Below are positions 34,836-42,815 of a DNA stretch of 64,000 bases, piece by piece. Positions within the stretch are counted from its first letter, which is position 1, and every line of letters begins with the position of its first letter. Made by a program: the position numbers and the translations under genes. Origin of the DNA: OFTM10 sp964196195 (GTDB taxonomy: Bacteria; Actinomycetota; Acidimicrobiia; Acidimicrobiales; Aldehydirespiratoraceae); contig CAXMSE010000038.1 in assembly GCA_964196195.1 (NCBI GenBank), positions 15,137-79,136 on the forward strand. The letters run 5' to 3'. The notes beneath the pieces are model-generated. The model searched no databases, was not told the DNA's origin, and saw only the letters and a program-made list of their open reading frames with translations.

Positions 34836-35273
34836 CTAACGGCCGGTGGAGCCGAATCCCTTGGCACCGCGATCGCTCTCGTCGAGTGAGTCGACCTCCA
34901 CGAACTCGACCGTCTCGACAGCCTGCACCACCAGTTGGGCGATCCGTTCGCCACGCGTCACCTCGAACGCATCGGTTGGATCGTGATTGACGAGGCACAC
35001 CTTGAGCTCGCCGCGATAACCCGAATCGATCAATCCTGGCGTATTTAGGCAGGTGACCCCGTGCTTGAGAGCGAGCCCACTACGGGGCTGAACGAAACCC
35101 GCGTACCCCTCGGGGATGGCGATGGCGATACCGGTGGGAACAAGGGCCCGCCCGCCCGCCGCGGCCAGGGTCACATCCTCCCTGGCAACGAGGTCGATCC
35201 CGGCGTCACCGAGCCTCGCGTAGCGGGGAAGAGGAAGGTCGGGATCGAGGCGAAGGACAGGCAGATCGAGCAC
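34836..35273 (-). CDS. dut: dUTP diphosphatase
   Basis: 145 residues, the usual trimeric dUTPase length. Hydrolyses dUTP to dUMP. Motifs: [12 protein letters not shown] (1), [11 protein letters not shown] (2), [16 protein letters not shown] (3), ERIAQLVV (4), and the C-terminal [11 protein letters not shown] (5) that closes over substrate. The GTG at 35273 gives [19 protein letters not shown]. It is convergent with the HATPase-like gene and divergent from orn. Confidence 0.95.
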   Translation of the reverse strand: MLDLPVLRLDPDLPLPRYARLGDAGIDLVAREDVTLAAAGGRALVPTGIAIAIPEGYAGFVQPRSGLALKHGVTCLNTPGLIDSGYRGELKVCLVNHDPTDAFEVTRGERIAQLVVQAVETVEFVEVDSLDESDRGAKGFGSTGR

Positions 35274-35312
35274 AGGCGAAACGTAGCCCACCCAGGCGTC
35301 TAGCCTGAGCCG

Positions 35313-35861
35313 ATGCTCGCTTGGATGGATCTCGAGATGACCGGCCTCGACCCTGACCGTCACGTCATCGTCGAGATCGCAACCCTGCTCACCGACAACA
35401 ACCTCGAACTGGTCGCCGAAGGTCCGGATCTCATCGTTCATGCCAGCGACACCGAGCTGGCCGAGATGGACGACTTCGTCACCAACATGCATACCAGGAG
35501 CGGCTTGCTCGAGCAGATCAAGACATCTCCGATCTCTCTCGCCGAAGCGGGCGAGAAGACCTTGGCGTTCCTCCAGGAACACATTCCGGAAATTCACACA
35601 GTCCCCCTCTGCGGAAACACCATCGGCACCGACCGACGCTTCCTGGCCCAGCACCTTCCCGAGATCGAAGACTTCCTGCACTATCGCTCGATCGACGTCT
35701 CCACCATCAAGGAGTTGGCCCGCCGCTGGCAGCCCGAGGTGTTCAGTGCCGCACCGAAGAAGTCGGCCGGTCATCGGGCCCTCGACGACATCCGAGAGAG
35801 CCTCGAAGAGCTGCGCCACTACCGGCAGGCCTTTTTCCTCACACCGCCACCGGCACCGTAG
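35313..35861 (+). CDS. orn: Oligoribonuclease
   Basis: 182 residues. Degrades di- to tetranucleotides including pGpG. DEDDh exonuclease motifs: [14 protein letters not shown] (D and E), [17 protein letters not shown] (D), and [15 protein letters not shown] (H and D). [16 protein letters not shown] is typical of Orn. Start ATG 40 bases from the divergent dut. The next gene begins within a few bases of its stop. Confidence 0.95.
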   Translation: MLAWMDLEMTGLDPDRHVIVEIATLLTDNNLELVAEGPDLIVHASDTELAEMDDFVTNMHTRSGLLEQIKTSPISLAEAGEKTLAFLQEHIPEIHTVPLCGNTIGTDRRFLAQHLPEIEDFLHYRSIDVSTIKELARRWQPEVFSAAPKKSAGHRALDDIRESLEELRHYRQAFFLTPPPAP

Positions 35862-35862
35862 G

Positions 35863-36951
35863 GTGCTGCGGGTGAGCCGGCCCGTCTATCGCAAGCAAGA
35901 GCAGGAACCTGCCTCCGAAGAGGTGATCGAGGTCGCCCCCGGCATCCTGCGCATGCAGCTACCGATATCGCTGCCCGGCCTCGGCCACGTCAACTGCTAT
36001 GCCCTGATCGATGGTGACGGTGTCGCCCTGGTCGATCCCGGCCTCCCCGGCAAGGAATCGTGGGACGCCCTGCTCCAGCGCCTCCGTAGCGCCGAGATCC
36101 CGATCGAGCGGGTGCACACCACTATCATCACCCACTCCCACCCCGATCATTTCGGCGGCGCCGCCCAGCTCCGCGAAACCACAGGCTCGGAGGTGATCAC
36201 CCACGAGACCTTCCGGTCCCGCATCATCGAGACGAACGACGACCTCGCCACCGAGATCCTCGAGTTGTCCGATGAGGAGATCATCGCCCTGTGGAAGCAG
36301 AGGATCGAGGAGGGTCCGCCCACCGACTGGGGCACCCGCCGCCAGCCTCCTCCCGATCACGCGATCCGTCGCTGGATCCGCGACGAGGGTCGGGGCCACG
36401 GTTTCCTCTCGCCCCGCCCCACCCAGCGGGTCACCGACGGCGAACCGATGTGGTTCGCGGGTAGAGAATGGTTCGCCACCCACACCCCGGGTCACACCGT
36501 GGATCACCTGTGCCTGTGGGACCCCACCGAAGGTGTGCTGCTGTCGGGCGATCACATCCTGCCCACCATCACCCCTCACATCGCAGGCTCCACCGAACTG
36601 GCCGATCCTCTCGCCACGTTCTTCGCGTCGCTCGATCGCATTGCCGCTCTCGAGGGCGTAACCGCGGTGCTCCCGGCGCATGGCCATCCGATGGACGAGG
36701 CCGGCCATCGCTGCACCCACATCAAGGATCACCACGACGAGCGCCTCGACGTTCTCCGCGATGCAGCCCCCGATCTCGGGGATGCTCCGGTGGAGGCGTG
36801 GATGAAGGTGCTGTTCCAGGAGCGATCCTGGGGCGACATGGCCGCCAGCGAGACCTTCGCTCATCTCGAACACCTGAGGGTGGCCGGTGAAGCCGACAGC
36901 CGTCGCAACGGCGACGGTCTTCTCTTCTACGAGTTCACCACCAGCGGCTGA
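35863..36951 (+). CDS. MBL-fold hydrolase with C-terminal winged-helix region
   Basis: 362 residues. Metal site [10 protein letters not shown] (His 91, 93, Asp 95, His 96), further ligands in [20 protein letters not shown] and LPAHGHPM. About 70 residues after the beta-lactamase core form a helical region ending [16 protein letters not shown], as in LACTB2-like hydrolases. GTG 35863 directly follows the orn stop; GTG 35872 is equally possible. Substrate unknown. The 3' end overlaps the convergent thioesterase gene by 25 bases. Confidence 0.8.
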   Translation: MLRVSRPVYRKQEQEPASEEVIEVAPGILRMQLPISLPGLGHVNCYALIDGDGVALVDPGLPGKESWDALLQRLRSAEIPIERVHTTIITHSHPDHFGGAAQLRETTGSEVITHETFRSRIIETNDDLATEILELSDEEIIALWKQRIEEGPPTDWGTRRQPPPDHAIRRWIRDEGRGHGFLSPRPTQRVTDGEPMWFAGREWFATHTPGHTVDHLCLWDPTEGVLLSGDHILPTITPHIAGSTELADPLATFFASLDRIAALEGVTAVLPAHGHPMDEAGHRCTHIKDHHDERLDVLRDAAPDLGDAPVEAWMKVLFQERSWGDMAASETFAHLEHLRVAGEADSRRNGDGLLFYEFTTSG

Positions 36952-37721
36952 GCTCGGGTCTGAGAGCCGAGGGGGCGCACCCGCGCCACGCTGGCGGCCA
37001 CACCGTCGGTCATCAACCACAGGTCGATTCCATCATCGGTTTCCAGCCAGCGAAGGTGGGTGTTGTGGTGCTGTTCGACGCCGGCCCCGTGTTCGAGTTC
37101 GGCACGGATGGGCACGGCCGGGAATTCGGTGAGGGCCAGGACCTCCTCCACCGCCACCCATTGGGCCGCGTTGTTGACGTGGCCGAGGATGTCGAGATCG
37201 GCGAAGCGCACCGCCCACGGTTCGTCGCCGGCACCTTCGGCAGGCCGGCTGGGGAGCCTCTGGCGAGCCGACACGACCCGGTCACCACCGGTGGGACCGT
37301 AGATCTCGAAGAAGTCGGGGTTGAGCTTGCGGGGTCGACCCGTTTCCAGGTCGACATGGATCCACAAGGTGACCGCCTTGATTCGAGCGCCCTCGTCGCC
37401 GGTGAGATCGGTGCGACGTTCTGCCCAACGACTGCCATGGCCGCTGCACCAGGTGGCCAATTCCACCCATTCCTGGAAGACGGGCGCAGTGTGCACCTCG
37501 ATCATGGTGCGCCTCACAACCCAGTTCATCGGATCGACGAGGCCACTTTCCGACGAGTCGTCACGGGCGACATCTTGGAGATGACGCACCACCGAATCGA
37601 GGCGGCAGCGCCCGGTGGGGTCGACGTCGCCGAGCCGAATCCGACGGCCTCGCTGGTAGACCCGACCCACCTCGGGACGAGAAACGAACTCGACTGCTCC
37701 AGGCTCGGGCATGGGCCGCAC
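36927..37721 (-). CDS. Acyl-ACP thioesterase-like protein
   Basis: 264 residues in a double hot-dog layout. The first half has IRLGDVDPTGRCRLDSVVRHLQDV and WVELATWCSG. The second half has RFADLDILGHVNNAAQWVAV, with the Asp and HVNN typical of FatA/FatB-type enzymes. These release fatty acids from acyl carrier protein. M1 (37721) or M4 (37712) could be the start; upstream sequence gives no ribosome site. It may set fatty-acid chain length or scavenge acyl-ACP. Confidence 0.8.
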   Translation of the reverse strand: MRPMPEPGAVEFVSRPEVGRVYQRGRRIRLGDVDPTGRCRLDSVVRHLQDVARDDSSESGLVDPMNWVVRRTMIEVHTAPVFQEWVELATWCSGHGSRWAERRTDLTGDEGARIKAVTLWIHVDLETGRPRKLNPDFFEIYGPTGGDRVVSARQRLPSRPAEGAGDEPWAVRFADLDILGHVNNAAQWVAVEEVLALTEFPAVPIRAELEHGAGVEQHHNTHLRWLETDDGIDLWLMTDGVAASVARVRPLGSQTRAQPLVVNS

Positions 37722-37743
37722 CGTAGCAACTGACGAAGTCGTC

Positions 37744-37760
37744 GATTAATTCAGTTGACG
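37744..37760 (+). promoter_or_regulatory. Putative autoregulated whiB7 promoter: AT-rich tract and -35
   Basis: GATTAATTCAG directly precedes TTGACG (37755-37760). An AT-rich tract just upstream of the -35 is what WhiB7 proteins need at their target promoters, and it stands out in this GC-rich DNA. The -10 is not clear (GTAGTT at 37782 is one option). Inference from position and composition. Confidence 0.4.
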
Positions 37761-37824
37761 CCGACCGATAAGTTCGCGACCGTAGTTGTCGCCGGACCGC
37801 CCGGCAGCGCAATGGGAGGCAGCG

Positions 37825-37980
37825 ATGTTCCAGTTCCTGTGCCACGAGCATCACACCGCCATTGCGGTCGATGCACGCTCGCGCATGAATGTGCGTTCGG
37901 CCTCCTGGCTCACGGATTCGTGGATGTTTACCACCAAGCCGTATGCCAACCAGCGGTCCTCCGGCGCCCCCCCTGGCTAA
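37825..37980 (+). CDS. 51-codon leader ORF upstream of whiB7
   Basis: ATG after GGGAGG at 5-base spacing, reading MFQFLCHEHHTAIAVDARSR and ending with codons for SSGAPPG before TAA. It resembles no protein family. Its 3' end contains TCCGGCG (37960-37966), complementary to the 5' arm of the following terminator. The good ribosome site and its place before the terminator suggest it is translated to sense ribosome stalling, as described for WhiB7/WblC leaders. Confidence 0.6.
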   Translation: MFQFLCHEHHTAIAVDARSRMNVRSASWLTDSWMFTTKPYANQRSSGAPPG

Positions 37981-38019
37981 CCAGCCATCCTGAAGGGGAG
38001 ACGCATCGAGGCCGCCGGA
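37960..38019 (+). promoter_or_regulatory. Candidate antiterminator of the whiB7 leader
   Basis: TCCGGCG (37960-37966) can pair with CGCCGGA (38013-38019), which is most of the 5' arm of the terminator. Nested inside, CCCCT (37970-37974) can pair with AGGGG (37994-37998), enclosing a small TGGCT/AGCCA hairpin. The two folds exclude each other. A ribosome finishing the leader ORF would cover 37960-37974 and allow termination; a stalled one would not. Confidence 0.55.
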
Positions 38020-38036
38020 AATCCGGCGGTCTTTCT
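38012..38036 (+). terminator. Intrinsic terminator in the whiB7 leader
   Basis: CCGCCGGA-AA-TCCGGCGG is a perfect 8-bp stem at 38012-38029 followed by TCTTTCTGCTTTT. It is 32 bases after the leader-ORF stop and about 120 bases before the whiB7 start. Confidence 0.75.
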
Positions 38037-38153
38037 GCTTTTCGGGGCCCGGTCTCGAGCAGTCCCGCCGCCCAACTCACCCAGTCCGACTCACCATCAT
38101 CTCACTGACCACCACCAAAAATCGCAAAGAACTCCCAGGAAGGAGACGGGGTC

Positions 38154-38522
38154 ATGAGAATCCTCGTCGAAAGAGAACATCAACTCAGGGCCCAGGCCGA
38201 CGAAGCCACATGGGAGACCCATGCGGCCTGCCGCGCCGTGGCGAACGCCGGCGACCTGTTCTTCAGCGAGGACATCGGCGACATCGCCGCGGCCAAGCGG
38301 GCCTGCGCCGAATGTTCCGTGCTGGCACCATGCCTCGAAGGAGCACTCGAACGGCGTGAGCCGGTGGGCGTCTGGGGCGGCCAGCTGTTCATGAACGGCA
38401 AGATGCTGGCGACCAAACGGCGTCGGGGCCGGCCCCCGAAGGTGGCCCGGGCCGAAGACCAGATGCCGGCGATTCCGATCCCCGCCCATCTGGCCGAGGT
38501 CGCCCACCTCCGTACCGCCTGA
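38154..38522 (+). CDS. whiB7: WhiB7-like iron-sulfur regulator with AT-hook
   Basis: 122 residues. Cluster ligands are Cys in HAACRAV, RACAECSVLAPCLEG (C, CxxC, C pattern). GVWGGQLFMNGK is the WhiB G-rich turn, and KRRRGRPPK is an AT-hook. The AT-hook straight after the turn is the mark of WhiB7/WblC, which with the primary sigma factor switches on intrinsic antibiotic-resistance genes. GGAAGGAG precedes the ATG. The leader holds an attenuator-like arrangement. The symbol is given by motif; a WhiB paralogue of different role is possible. Confidence 0.8.
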   Translation: MRILVEREHQLRAQADEATWETHAACRAVANAGDLFFSEDIGDIAAAKRACAECSVLAPCLEGALERREPVGVWGGQLFMNGKMLATKRRRGRPPKVARAEDQMPAIPIPAHLAEVAHLRTA

Positions 38523-38529
38523 CGGTAGA

Positions 38530-38613
38530 GGCGTGGTGCTGTCGTAGAGCTCTGACGGATCCGGGCAACGGCTCAAGCGAGCCCCGATCCGATCTCTGCG
38601 CCGGCACCACGCC
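38530..38613 (+). ncRNA. Candidate structured RNA (long imperfect hairpin) after whiB7
   Basis: Four nested helices: GGCGTGGTGC/GCACCACGCC (10 bp, 38530-38539 with 38604-38613), AGAG/CTCT (38546 with 38594), CGGATC/GATCCG (38556 with 38586) and GGCTC/GAGCC (38570 with 38579) capped by AAGC. Symmetric 6-base internal loops separate helix 1 and 2. No T-tract follows, so it is not a plain terminator. It could stabilise the whiB7 3' end or be an independent RNA; no known RNA family was recognised. Confidence 0.4.
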
Positions 38614-38745
38614 CTTGGTGATTGCACTGCGACAGGCACCGTTGGCGCTTCATTGTCGTTGCAAGAACACGTCAGCTCGCCGGGTTTCCCGGGGTCGACG
38701 CCCAAGTTCAGCACGCCAGCGCTACCGTTTTGGCTGGAGTTTCAT

Positions 38746-39345
38746 TTGCAAGCCGATCCCCACCCTCTTCGTTCTTCCGGTCGCGTCCCGTCTCGGCGCG
38801 GCTTCATCGTCGCGTCCATCGTCGCCCCGGCTGCGGTGCTCGCGGCCTGCGGCGGCGACAACGACGACACCGCGGGGGTGATCCGGCTGGGCAGTGACGA
38901 GCTCGCCCCCGCCGTCGACGACATCCAGGACAACAGTGCGGCCGGATCCGACGTCGACCTCGAATTCACCACCTTCGCCGGAACCAGCTCCAACCTCGCG
39001 AGCTACGCGGGACGGCCGCTGGTGATCAATTTCTTCGCCCGCACCTGCCCCCCGTGTGTGGCCGAGATGCCCGAGTTCGAAGCGGTCTTCCAGGATTTCG
39101 GAGGCTCAGTGGCCTTCGTGGGAATATCCGTCGATGCCCGCCTCGAGGATGCCCAGGGTCTGGTCGAACAGACCGGCATCAGCTACGACCTCGGATGGGA
39201 CCCCGGGGGCGACCTGTTCAGCAAGTTCGGCGGCTTCGCCATGCCCACCACCGTATTCGTCACGCCGGAGGGCTCGATCCACAAGGTGTGGTCGGGCACA
39301 CTCAGCGCCGAGCTCCTGATCGAAAAGGTCAACGAGCTCGCCTGA
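38746..39345 (+). CDS. TlpA-like thioredoxin lipoprotein
   Basis: 199 residues from a TTG start supported by GGAG six bases upstream. The N-terminus has a twin-arginine motif (SRRGFIVAS) and lipobox LAAC, so it may be a Tat-exported lipoprotein. The thioredoxin domain shows PLVINFFARTCPPCVAEMPEF with the CPPC active site, then VGISVDA and the cis-Pro in AMPTTVFVTPEG. Probably a disulfide reductase for cytochrome or oxidase maturation. It is coupled by TGATG overlap to a CcdA homologue, which would supply its electrons. Confidence 0.85.
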   Translation: MQADPHPLRSSGRVPSRRGFIVASIVAPAAVLAACGGDNDDTAGVIRLGSDELAPAVDDIQDNSAAGSDVDLEFTTFAGTSSNLASYAGRPLVINFFARTCPPCVAEMPEFEAVFQDFGGSVAFVGISVDARLEDAQGLVEQTGISYDLGWDPGGDLFSKFGGFAMPTTVFVTPEGSIHKVWSGTLSAELLIEKVNELA

Positions 39346-40466
39346 TGGACCTCGATCAACTCACCTGGCCGTTCAGCGTCGGAATGCTCGCGGCGTTCAA
39401 TCCGTGTGGCTTCGCCATGTTGCCCACCTATCTCGGCTACTTCATAGGCCTCGACGGCGACGAAGCCAACCACACCCGACTCAAGGCGGTCACGCGCGGA
39501 CTGATCGTAGGCGGCATGCTCACCCTCGGCTTCGTGGCCGTATTCGGCACCCTCGGCATATTCATCGCCCTCTTCCTCAACCAGGGTGCGATCGTGGAGT
39601 ACGTGGGTTACATCACCGTCGTGGTCGGCGCCCTGCTGATCCCGATGGGCATCGTCATTGCGATGGGGAAGCAGATCTCGCTGCGGCTCCCCAAGATGAA
39701 CAAGGGCACCGGCAGCCGAGAGATGCGATCGATGTTCCTGTTCGGGGTGAGCTACGCGGTGGTGTCGCTCAGCTGCACCATCGCCTTGTTCGTGAGTGCG
39801 GTGAGCAGCACCTTCGACGACGACGGTTTCGTCGACGGGGTGGCCGCCTTCGTGGCCTACGGGGTCGGCATGGGTGCGGTGATCTTGTTCCTCACTGTGA
39901 GCCTGGCCCGGGCCCGCTCCAACGTGGCCCTGCACATGCGCCGCTTCCTTCCCCATGTGGGCAAGGTATCGGGCGCCGTGCTCGTGCTGGCCGGCTTCTA
40001 CCTGCTCAACTACGGCACCTGGGAAATCAGGATCCTCAGCGACACCTCGGCCACAAACCCTGTCGTCGACAAGTTCCTCGAGTTCCAGGCGGCGGTCAGC
40101 AACTGGGTCAACACCACAACCACAGAACGCCTCGCGGTCGTGAGCCTGCTCGGGATTCTGGGAATCCTCCTCCTCGCCTGGCGCGAAGACACCACCGACG
40201 ACCATGCCAAGCGCCGCTCGGTCTCTGCGGTCTACCTGCTCACCTACCTCTTCGTCGAAGCAATGAACGACGGCGATTTCGTCTTCCTTCCCCTGGTTCG
40301 GTTCGTCGCCAACTGGCCGGCCCGAATCGGCCACTGGTTCACCGATCCCTTCCGTTTCGGCGTGCCCCTCGAACTCCTCTTCGTGGCTCTGGTGGCCTGG
40401 CGGGTGTCGGCTCGCGTGACTGACTATCGTCGCAGCCATGCTGCGATCCCTGCTCGCACGACCTGA
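39345..40466 (+). CDS. ccdA: CcdA/DsbD-type thiol electron transporter
   Basis: 373 residues with about eight helices. Moves reducing power across the membrane. The paired Cys helices are FNPCGFAMLPTYLGYF (about residue 20) and SYAVVSLSCTIALF (about 136). The first six helices are standard CcdA; after about residue 235 an extension with further hydrophobic segments (LAVVSLLGILGILLLAW, LLFVALVAWRV) is added. The ATG overlaps the stop of the TlpA-like gene. Likely role is keeping the TlpA partner reduced for cytochrome c or CuA assembly. Confidence 0.88.
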   Translation: MDLDQLTWPFSVGMLAAFNPCGFAMLPTYLGYFIGLDGDEANHTRLKAVTRGLIVGGMLTLGFVAVFGTLGIFIALFLNQGAIVEYVGYITVVVGALLIPMGIVIAMGKQISLRLPKMNKGTGSREMRSMFLFGVSYAVVSLSCTIALFVSAVSSTFDDDGFVDGVAAFVAYGVGMGAVILFLTVSLARARSNVALHMRRFLPHVGKVSGAVLVLAGFYLLNYGTWEIRILSDTSATNPVVDKFLEFQAAVSNWVNTTTTERLAVVSLLGILGILLLAWREDTTDDHAKRRSVSAVYLLTYLFVEAMNDGDFVFLPLVRFVANWPARIGHWFTDPFRFGVPLELLFVALVAWRVSARVTDYRRSHAAIPARTT

Positions 40467-41040
40467 GGTCACCGAGGTCGCCCAACTCCGGAGCCCATTC
40501 GGACTCATGGCGTTTCACGGCGGCAACCTCGAACGCGCCACCGACGCGATCGCGGCCGAGGTGGCCGAGCGGAGCGGATCGTCGTATTACGGCGTAATCC
40601 AGAACGCCCCGCTGCGCGAGCACATTCCCAGCACCAAGTTCGATCCAGCCCATTCGCCGCGACTCGCCGGCTTCCTCGACCATGTCGACACCGTGATCGC
40701 GATCCATGGCTACGGCCGCGACGATCGCTTCTGGGATGTCCTGCTCGGGGGCCGCAATCGCCGCCTGGCCGGCCACCTCGCCGATCACCTACGCGACGGA
40801 CTGCCCGACGAGTTCGGCGTGATCGACGACGTCGAAGACATACCCAGAGGGCTCCGGGGCCAACATTCGGCCAACCCCGTCAACCTGCCCACCAACGCCG
40901 GGGTCCAACTCGAGCTGCCACCGCCGCTCAGGTGGAACAAGGCGGAGTCGAACTGGTCCGACCACGAGGGCACGAGCCGTGCGCCCCAGGTCACCATTCT
41001 CATCGACTTGCTGGTGGCCGCCCTCGCCAGCTGGGACTGA
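40438..41040 (+). CDS. Poly-gamma-glutamate hydrolase-like protein
   Basis: 200 residues. FGLMAFHGGNLERATDAIAAEVAERS and VDTVIAIHGYGRDD match zinc-dependent poly-gamma-glutamate hydrolases (PghP/DUF867), where the His and Glu of HGGxxE and the later His bind zinc. It overlaps the end of ccdA by 29 bases. No signal peptide. The substrate could instead be another gamma-glutamyl polymer. Starts at ATG 40438; no ribosome site because it lies inside ccdA. Confidence 0.75.
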   Translation: MLRSLLARPEVTEVAQLRSPFGLMAFHGGNLERATDAIAAEVAERSGSSYYGVIQNAPLREHIPSTKFDPAHSPRLAGFLDHVDTVIAIHGYGRDDRFWDVLLGGRNRRLAGHLADHLRDGLPDEFGVIDDVEDIPRGLRGQHSANPVNLPTNAGVQLELPPPLRWNKAESNWSDHEGTSRAPQVTILIDLLVAALASWD

Positions 41041-41055
41041 CCCAACCGTTCGAGC

Positions 41056-41366
41056 TCAGCCCCCAGCCTCTGTCTCGACAAGCACCGCGGCCAGCTCTGC
41101 CATCGCGGCCTCGCGGTTTACCTAGTCGAGGATCGCGGTGGTGCTCCTGGTGTTCCATTCGGGTTCGATCTCGGCATCGGTGCCGATTAGGTCGACCATG
41201 GCCAGGAGAGACCGACAGACCGCTTCACGAAAGTCGGGGTCGTCGGGGAAGGTCTGGCCCTGGCCGCACTCGTCGGCCCCGTCTCCGGTCGGGTCATCCA
41301 CGACCTCGGGATCGGCCGAGCCAGGAGGGCGAATGAAAGCAGGACGGCCATGATGAGCTTGGGCAT
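41056..41366 (-). pseudogene. Decayed small exported protein gene (frameshift and in-frame TAG)
   Basis: A signal peptide starts at 41366 (MPKLIMAVLLSFALLA). The next frame over continues as a mature-like acidic chain (GSADPEVVDDPTGDGADECG, later FREAVCRSLLAMVDLIG) but ends at TAG (41122). Beyond the TAG the same frame reads VNREAAMAELAAVLVETEAGG and then TGA. A frameshift at the signal-peptide junction plus one nonsense codon explain all three pieces. Taken alone, 41122-41391 is an open 89-codon frame. Confidence 0.55.
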
Positions 41367-41432
41367 CGGGACTCCGATCGTGACTGGTCATTGTCCGATC
41401 GATCTGCCGGCTCGCGAATTGAGGCGCGCCGC

Positions 41433-42065
41433 TCAGGGCGAGAGGCGCTCGATCACCCAGCCGGCACCCTCACGCCGGTAGCGCAGGCGATCGTGCAGGC
41501 GATCGGGACGACCCTGCCAGAACTCGATACTCGAGGGGCGAAGAATGAAACCGCCCCAATACGGCGGGCGGGGCACCTCTTCGGGGTAGCGCTCCTCGAT
41601 CGCAGTCACGGCATTCTCGAGCTCGCCCCGATCGGCCACGACGCTCGACTGATGGCTCGCCCAGGCCCCGATCTGGGATCCTCGGGGCCGGGAGGCGAAA
41701 TACTCATCACACTCGTCGTCGCCTACTCGGCTCACGTTGCCGACCACACGCACTTGGCGTTCGAGACCGCCCCACACACATGTGATCGCGCCTCGTCCGG
41801 TGTGTTCGATCGCCGTACCCTTCGGTGATTCACGATTGGTGTAGAAGATGAAGCCTCGTTCGTCGACCCCTTTCAGGAGCATCGCCCGAGCCGCCGGCCA
41901 ACCTTGCTCATCGACGGTTGCGACAACCACCGTGGTGCCGTCGACGGGCTCGGTGGCGAGCCACTGGTCGAACCACACTCCGAACTGGACGATCGGGTCG
42001 GGGTCGATATCACCCACATCGAGTCCTGCCTGGCGGTACTGAACTCGCAACGAGGCCATGTCCAT
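41433..42065 (-). CDS. pdxH: Pyridoxamine 5'-phosphate oxidase
   Basis: 210 residues. FMN enzyme making pyridoxal phosphate. Conserved PNPOx segments: [50 protein letters not shown] (substrate site), and the C-terminal [18 protein letters not shown]. The start at 42065 faces the divergent crcB gene. Confidence 0.95.
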   Translation of the reverse strand: MDMASLRVQYRQAGLDVGDIDPDPIVQFGVWFDQWLATEPVDGTTVVVATVDEQGWPAARAMLLKGVDERGFIFYTNRESPKGTAIEHTGRGAITCVWGGLERQVRVVGNVSRVGDDECDEYFASRPRGSQIGAWASHQSSVVADRGELENAVTAIEERYPEEVPRPPYWGGFILRPSSIEFWQGRPDRLHDRLRYRREGAGWVIERLSP

Positions 42066-42087
42066 AGCCGCAGCCTACGGTGCAGTG

Positions 42088-42489
42088 GTGCAACGCTCGA
42101 TGCCATTCCTTCTGGTCGGTGGAATCAGCGGCGCAGGCGTGCGCTGGGCTGTCGGTGAACTGCTCTCGTCGCCCGCAGCCTCGCTTCTCGCCGTCAACAC
42201 GGTCGGGTCGCTCATCCTCGGGATCGTGACGGTTCTCGGCCACTCAGAGCGCGACGACACGCCCGAATTCTCTTCCCCTTCGCATGCCAACCCCATCCGG
42301 CTCGGCCTCACCGTCGGGTTCTGCGGAGGACTCACAACCTTCTCCGGGCTTGCGGTCGAGCTGGTGTCTCGGTGGCGCGACGGCACGGGAGGCGCATCGG
42401 CGCTCGCGGGGGCCTCGATAGTCGTCGGTCTCGCCGCGATCGTCTTGGGACGCTCGCTCGGTCGCCGCTTGGATTGGGTGGCATCGTGA
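42088..42489 (+). CDS. crcB: CrcB/Fluc fluoride channel subunit 1
   Basis: 133 residues from GTG 42088, four helices. Exports fluoride passively as a dual-topology dimer. GGISGAGVRWAVGELL, LLAVNTVGSLILGIV (the conserved Asn) and LTVGFCGGLTTFSGLAVEL (the phenylalanine/threonine pore segment) are visible. An ATG at 42058 would overlap pdxH; GTG 42085 or ATG 42100 are also possible. Its stop overlaps the next crcB start as GTGA. Two different subunits suggest a heterodimer. Confidence 0.9.
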   Translation: MQRSMPFLLVGGISGAGVRWAVGELLSSPAASLLAVNTVGSLILGIVTVLGHSERDDTPEFSSPSHANPIRLGLTVGFCGGLTTFSGLAVELVSRWRDGTGGASALAGASIVVGLAAIVLGRSLGRRLDWVAS

Positions 42490-42815
42490 TCCTCGCAACC
42501 GTCGGATTCGCAGCCGTGGCCGGCACCGGCACCTTGATCCGCTGGGCCGCAGCGGGCCGGTTCACCCCGCCCCTCGGCACCCTTCTCGTCAACCTGGCGG
42601 GCACCTTCGCGCTGGGGGCGAGTGCCCAGCTCGACGGCCTCGGCGCCACCCTGGTGGGCACAGCCGGCCTAGGTGCCCTCACGACCTTCTCCACCGTGAT
42701 GCTCGAGCTCGTCGAACTCTGGACGCTCGACCGGCGCCGAGCGCTCGCCTACGGATCGCTGACAGCCACCGGAGGCCTCATGGCCGCCTGGTTGGGGCTC
42801 GTCGTTGCCGGCTAG
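42486..42815 (+). CDS. crcB: CrcB/Fluc fluoride channel subunit 2
   Basis: 109 residues, four helices. GTLIRWAAAGRF, GTLLVNLAGTFALGA (conserved Asn) and TAGLGALTTFSTVMLELVEL correspond to the same pore elements as in subunit 1. The GTG at 42486 overlaps the stop of subunit 1, ensuring matched expression. Paired crcB genes give inverted-topology heterodimers in many Gram-positive bacteria. Convergent with the methyltransferase (4-base overlap). Confidence 0.9.
   Translation: MILATVGFAAVAGTGTLIRWAAAGRFTPPLGTLLVNLAGTFALGASAQLDGLGATLVGTAGLGALTTFSTVMLELVELWTLDRRRALAYGSLTATGGLMAAWLGLVVAG

Noticed and set aside
38097..38714. 205-codon minus-strand frame over whiB7
   Set aside because: It is antisense to a conserved WhiB protein and has no motif.
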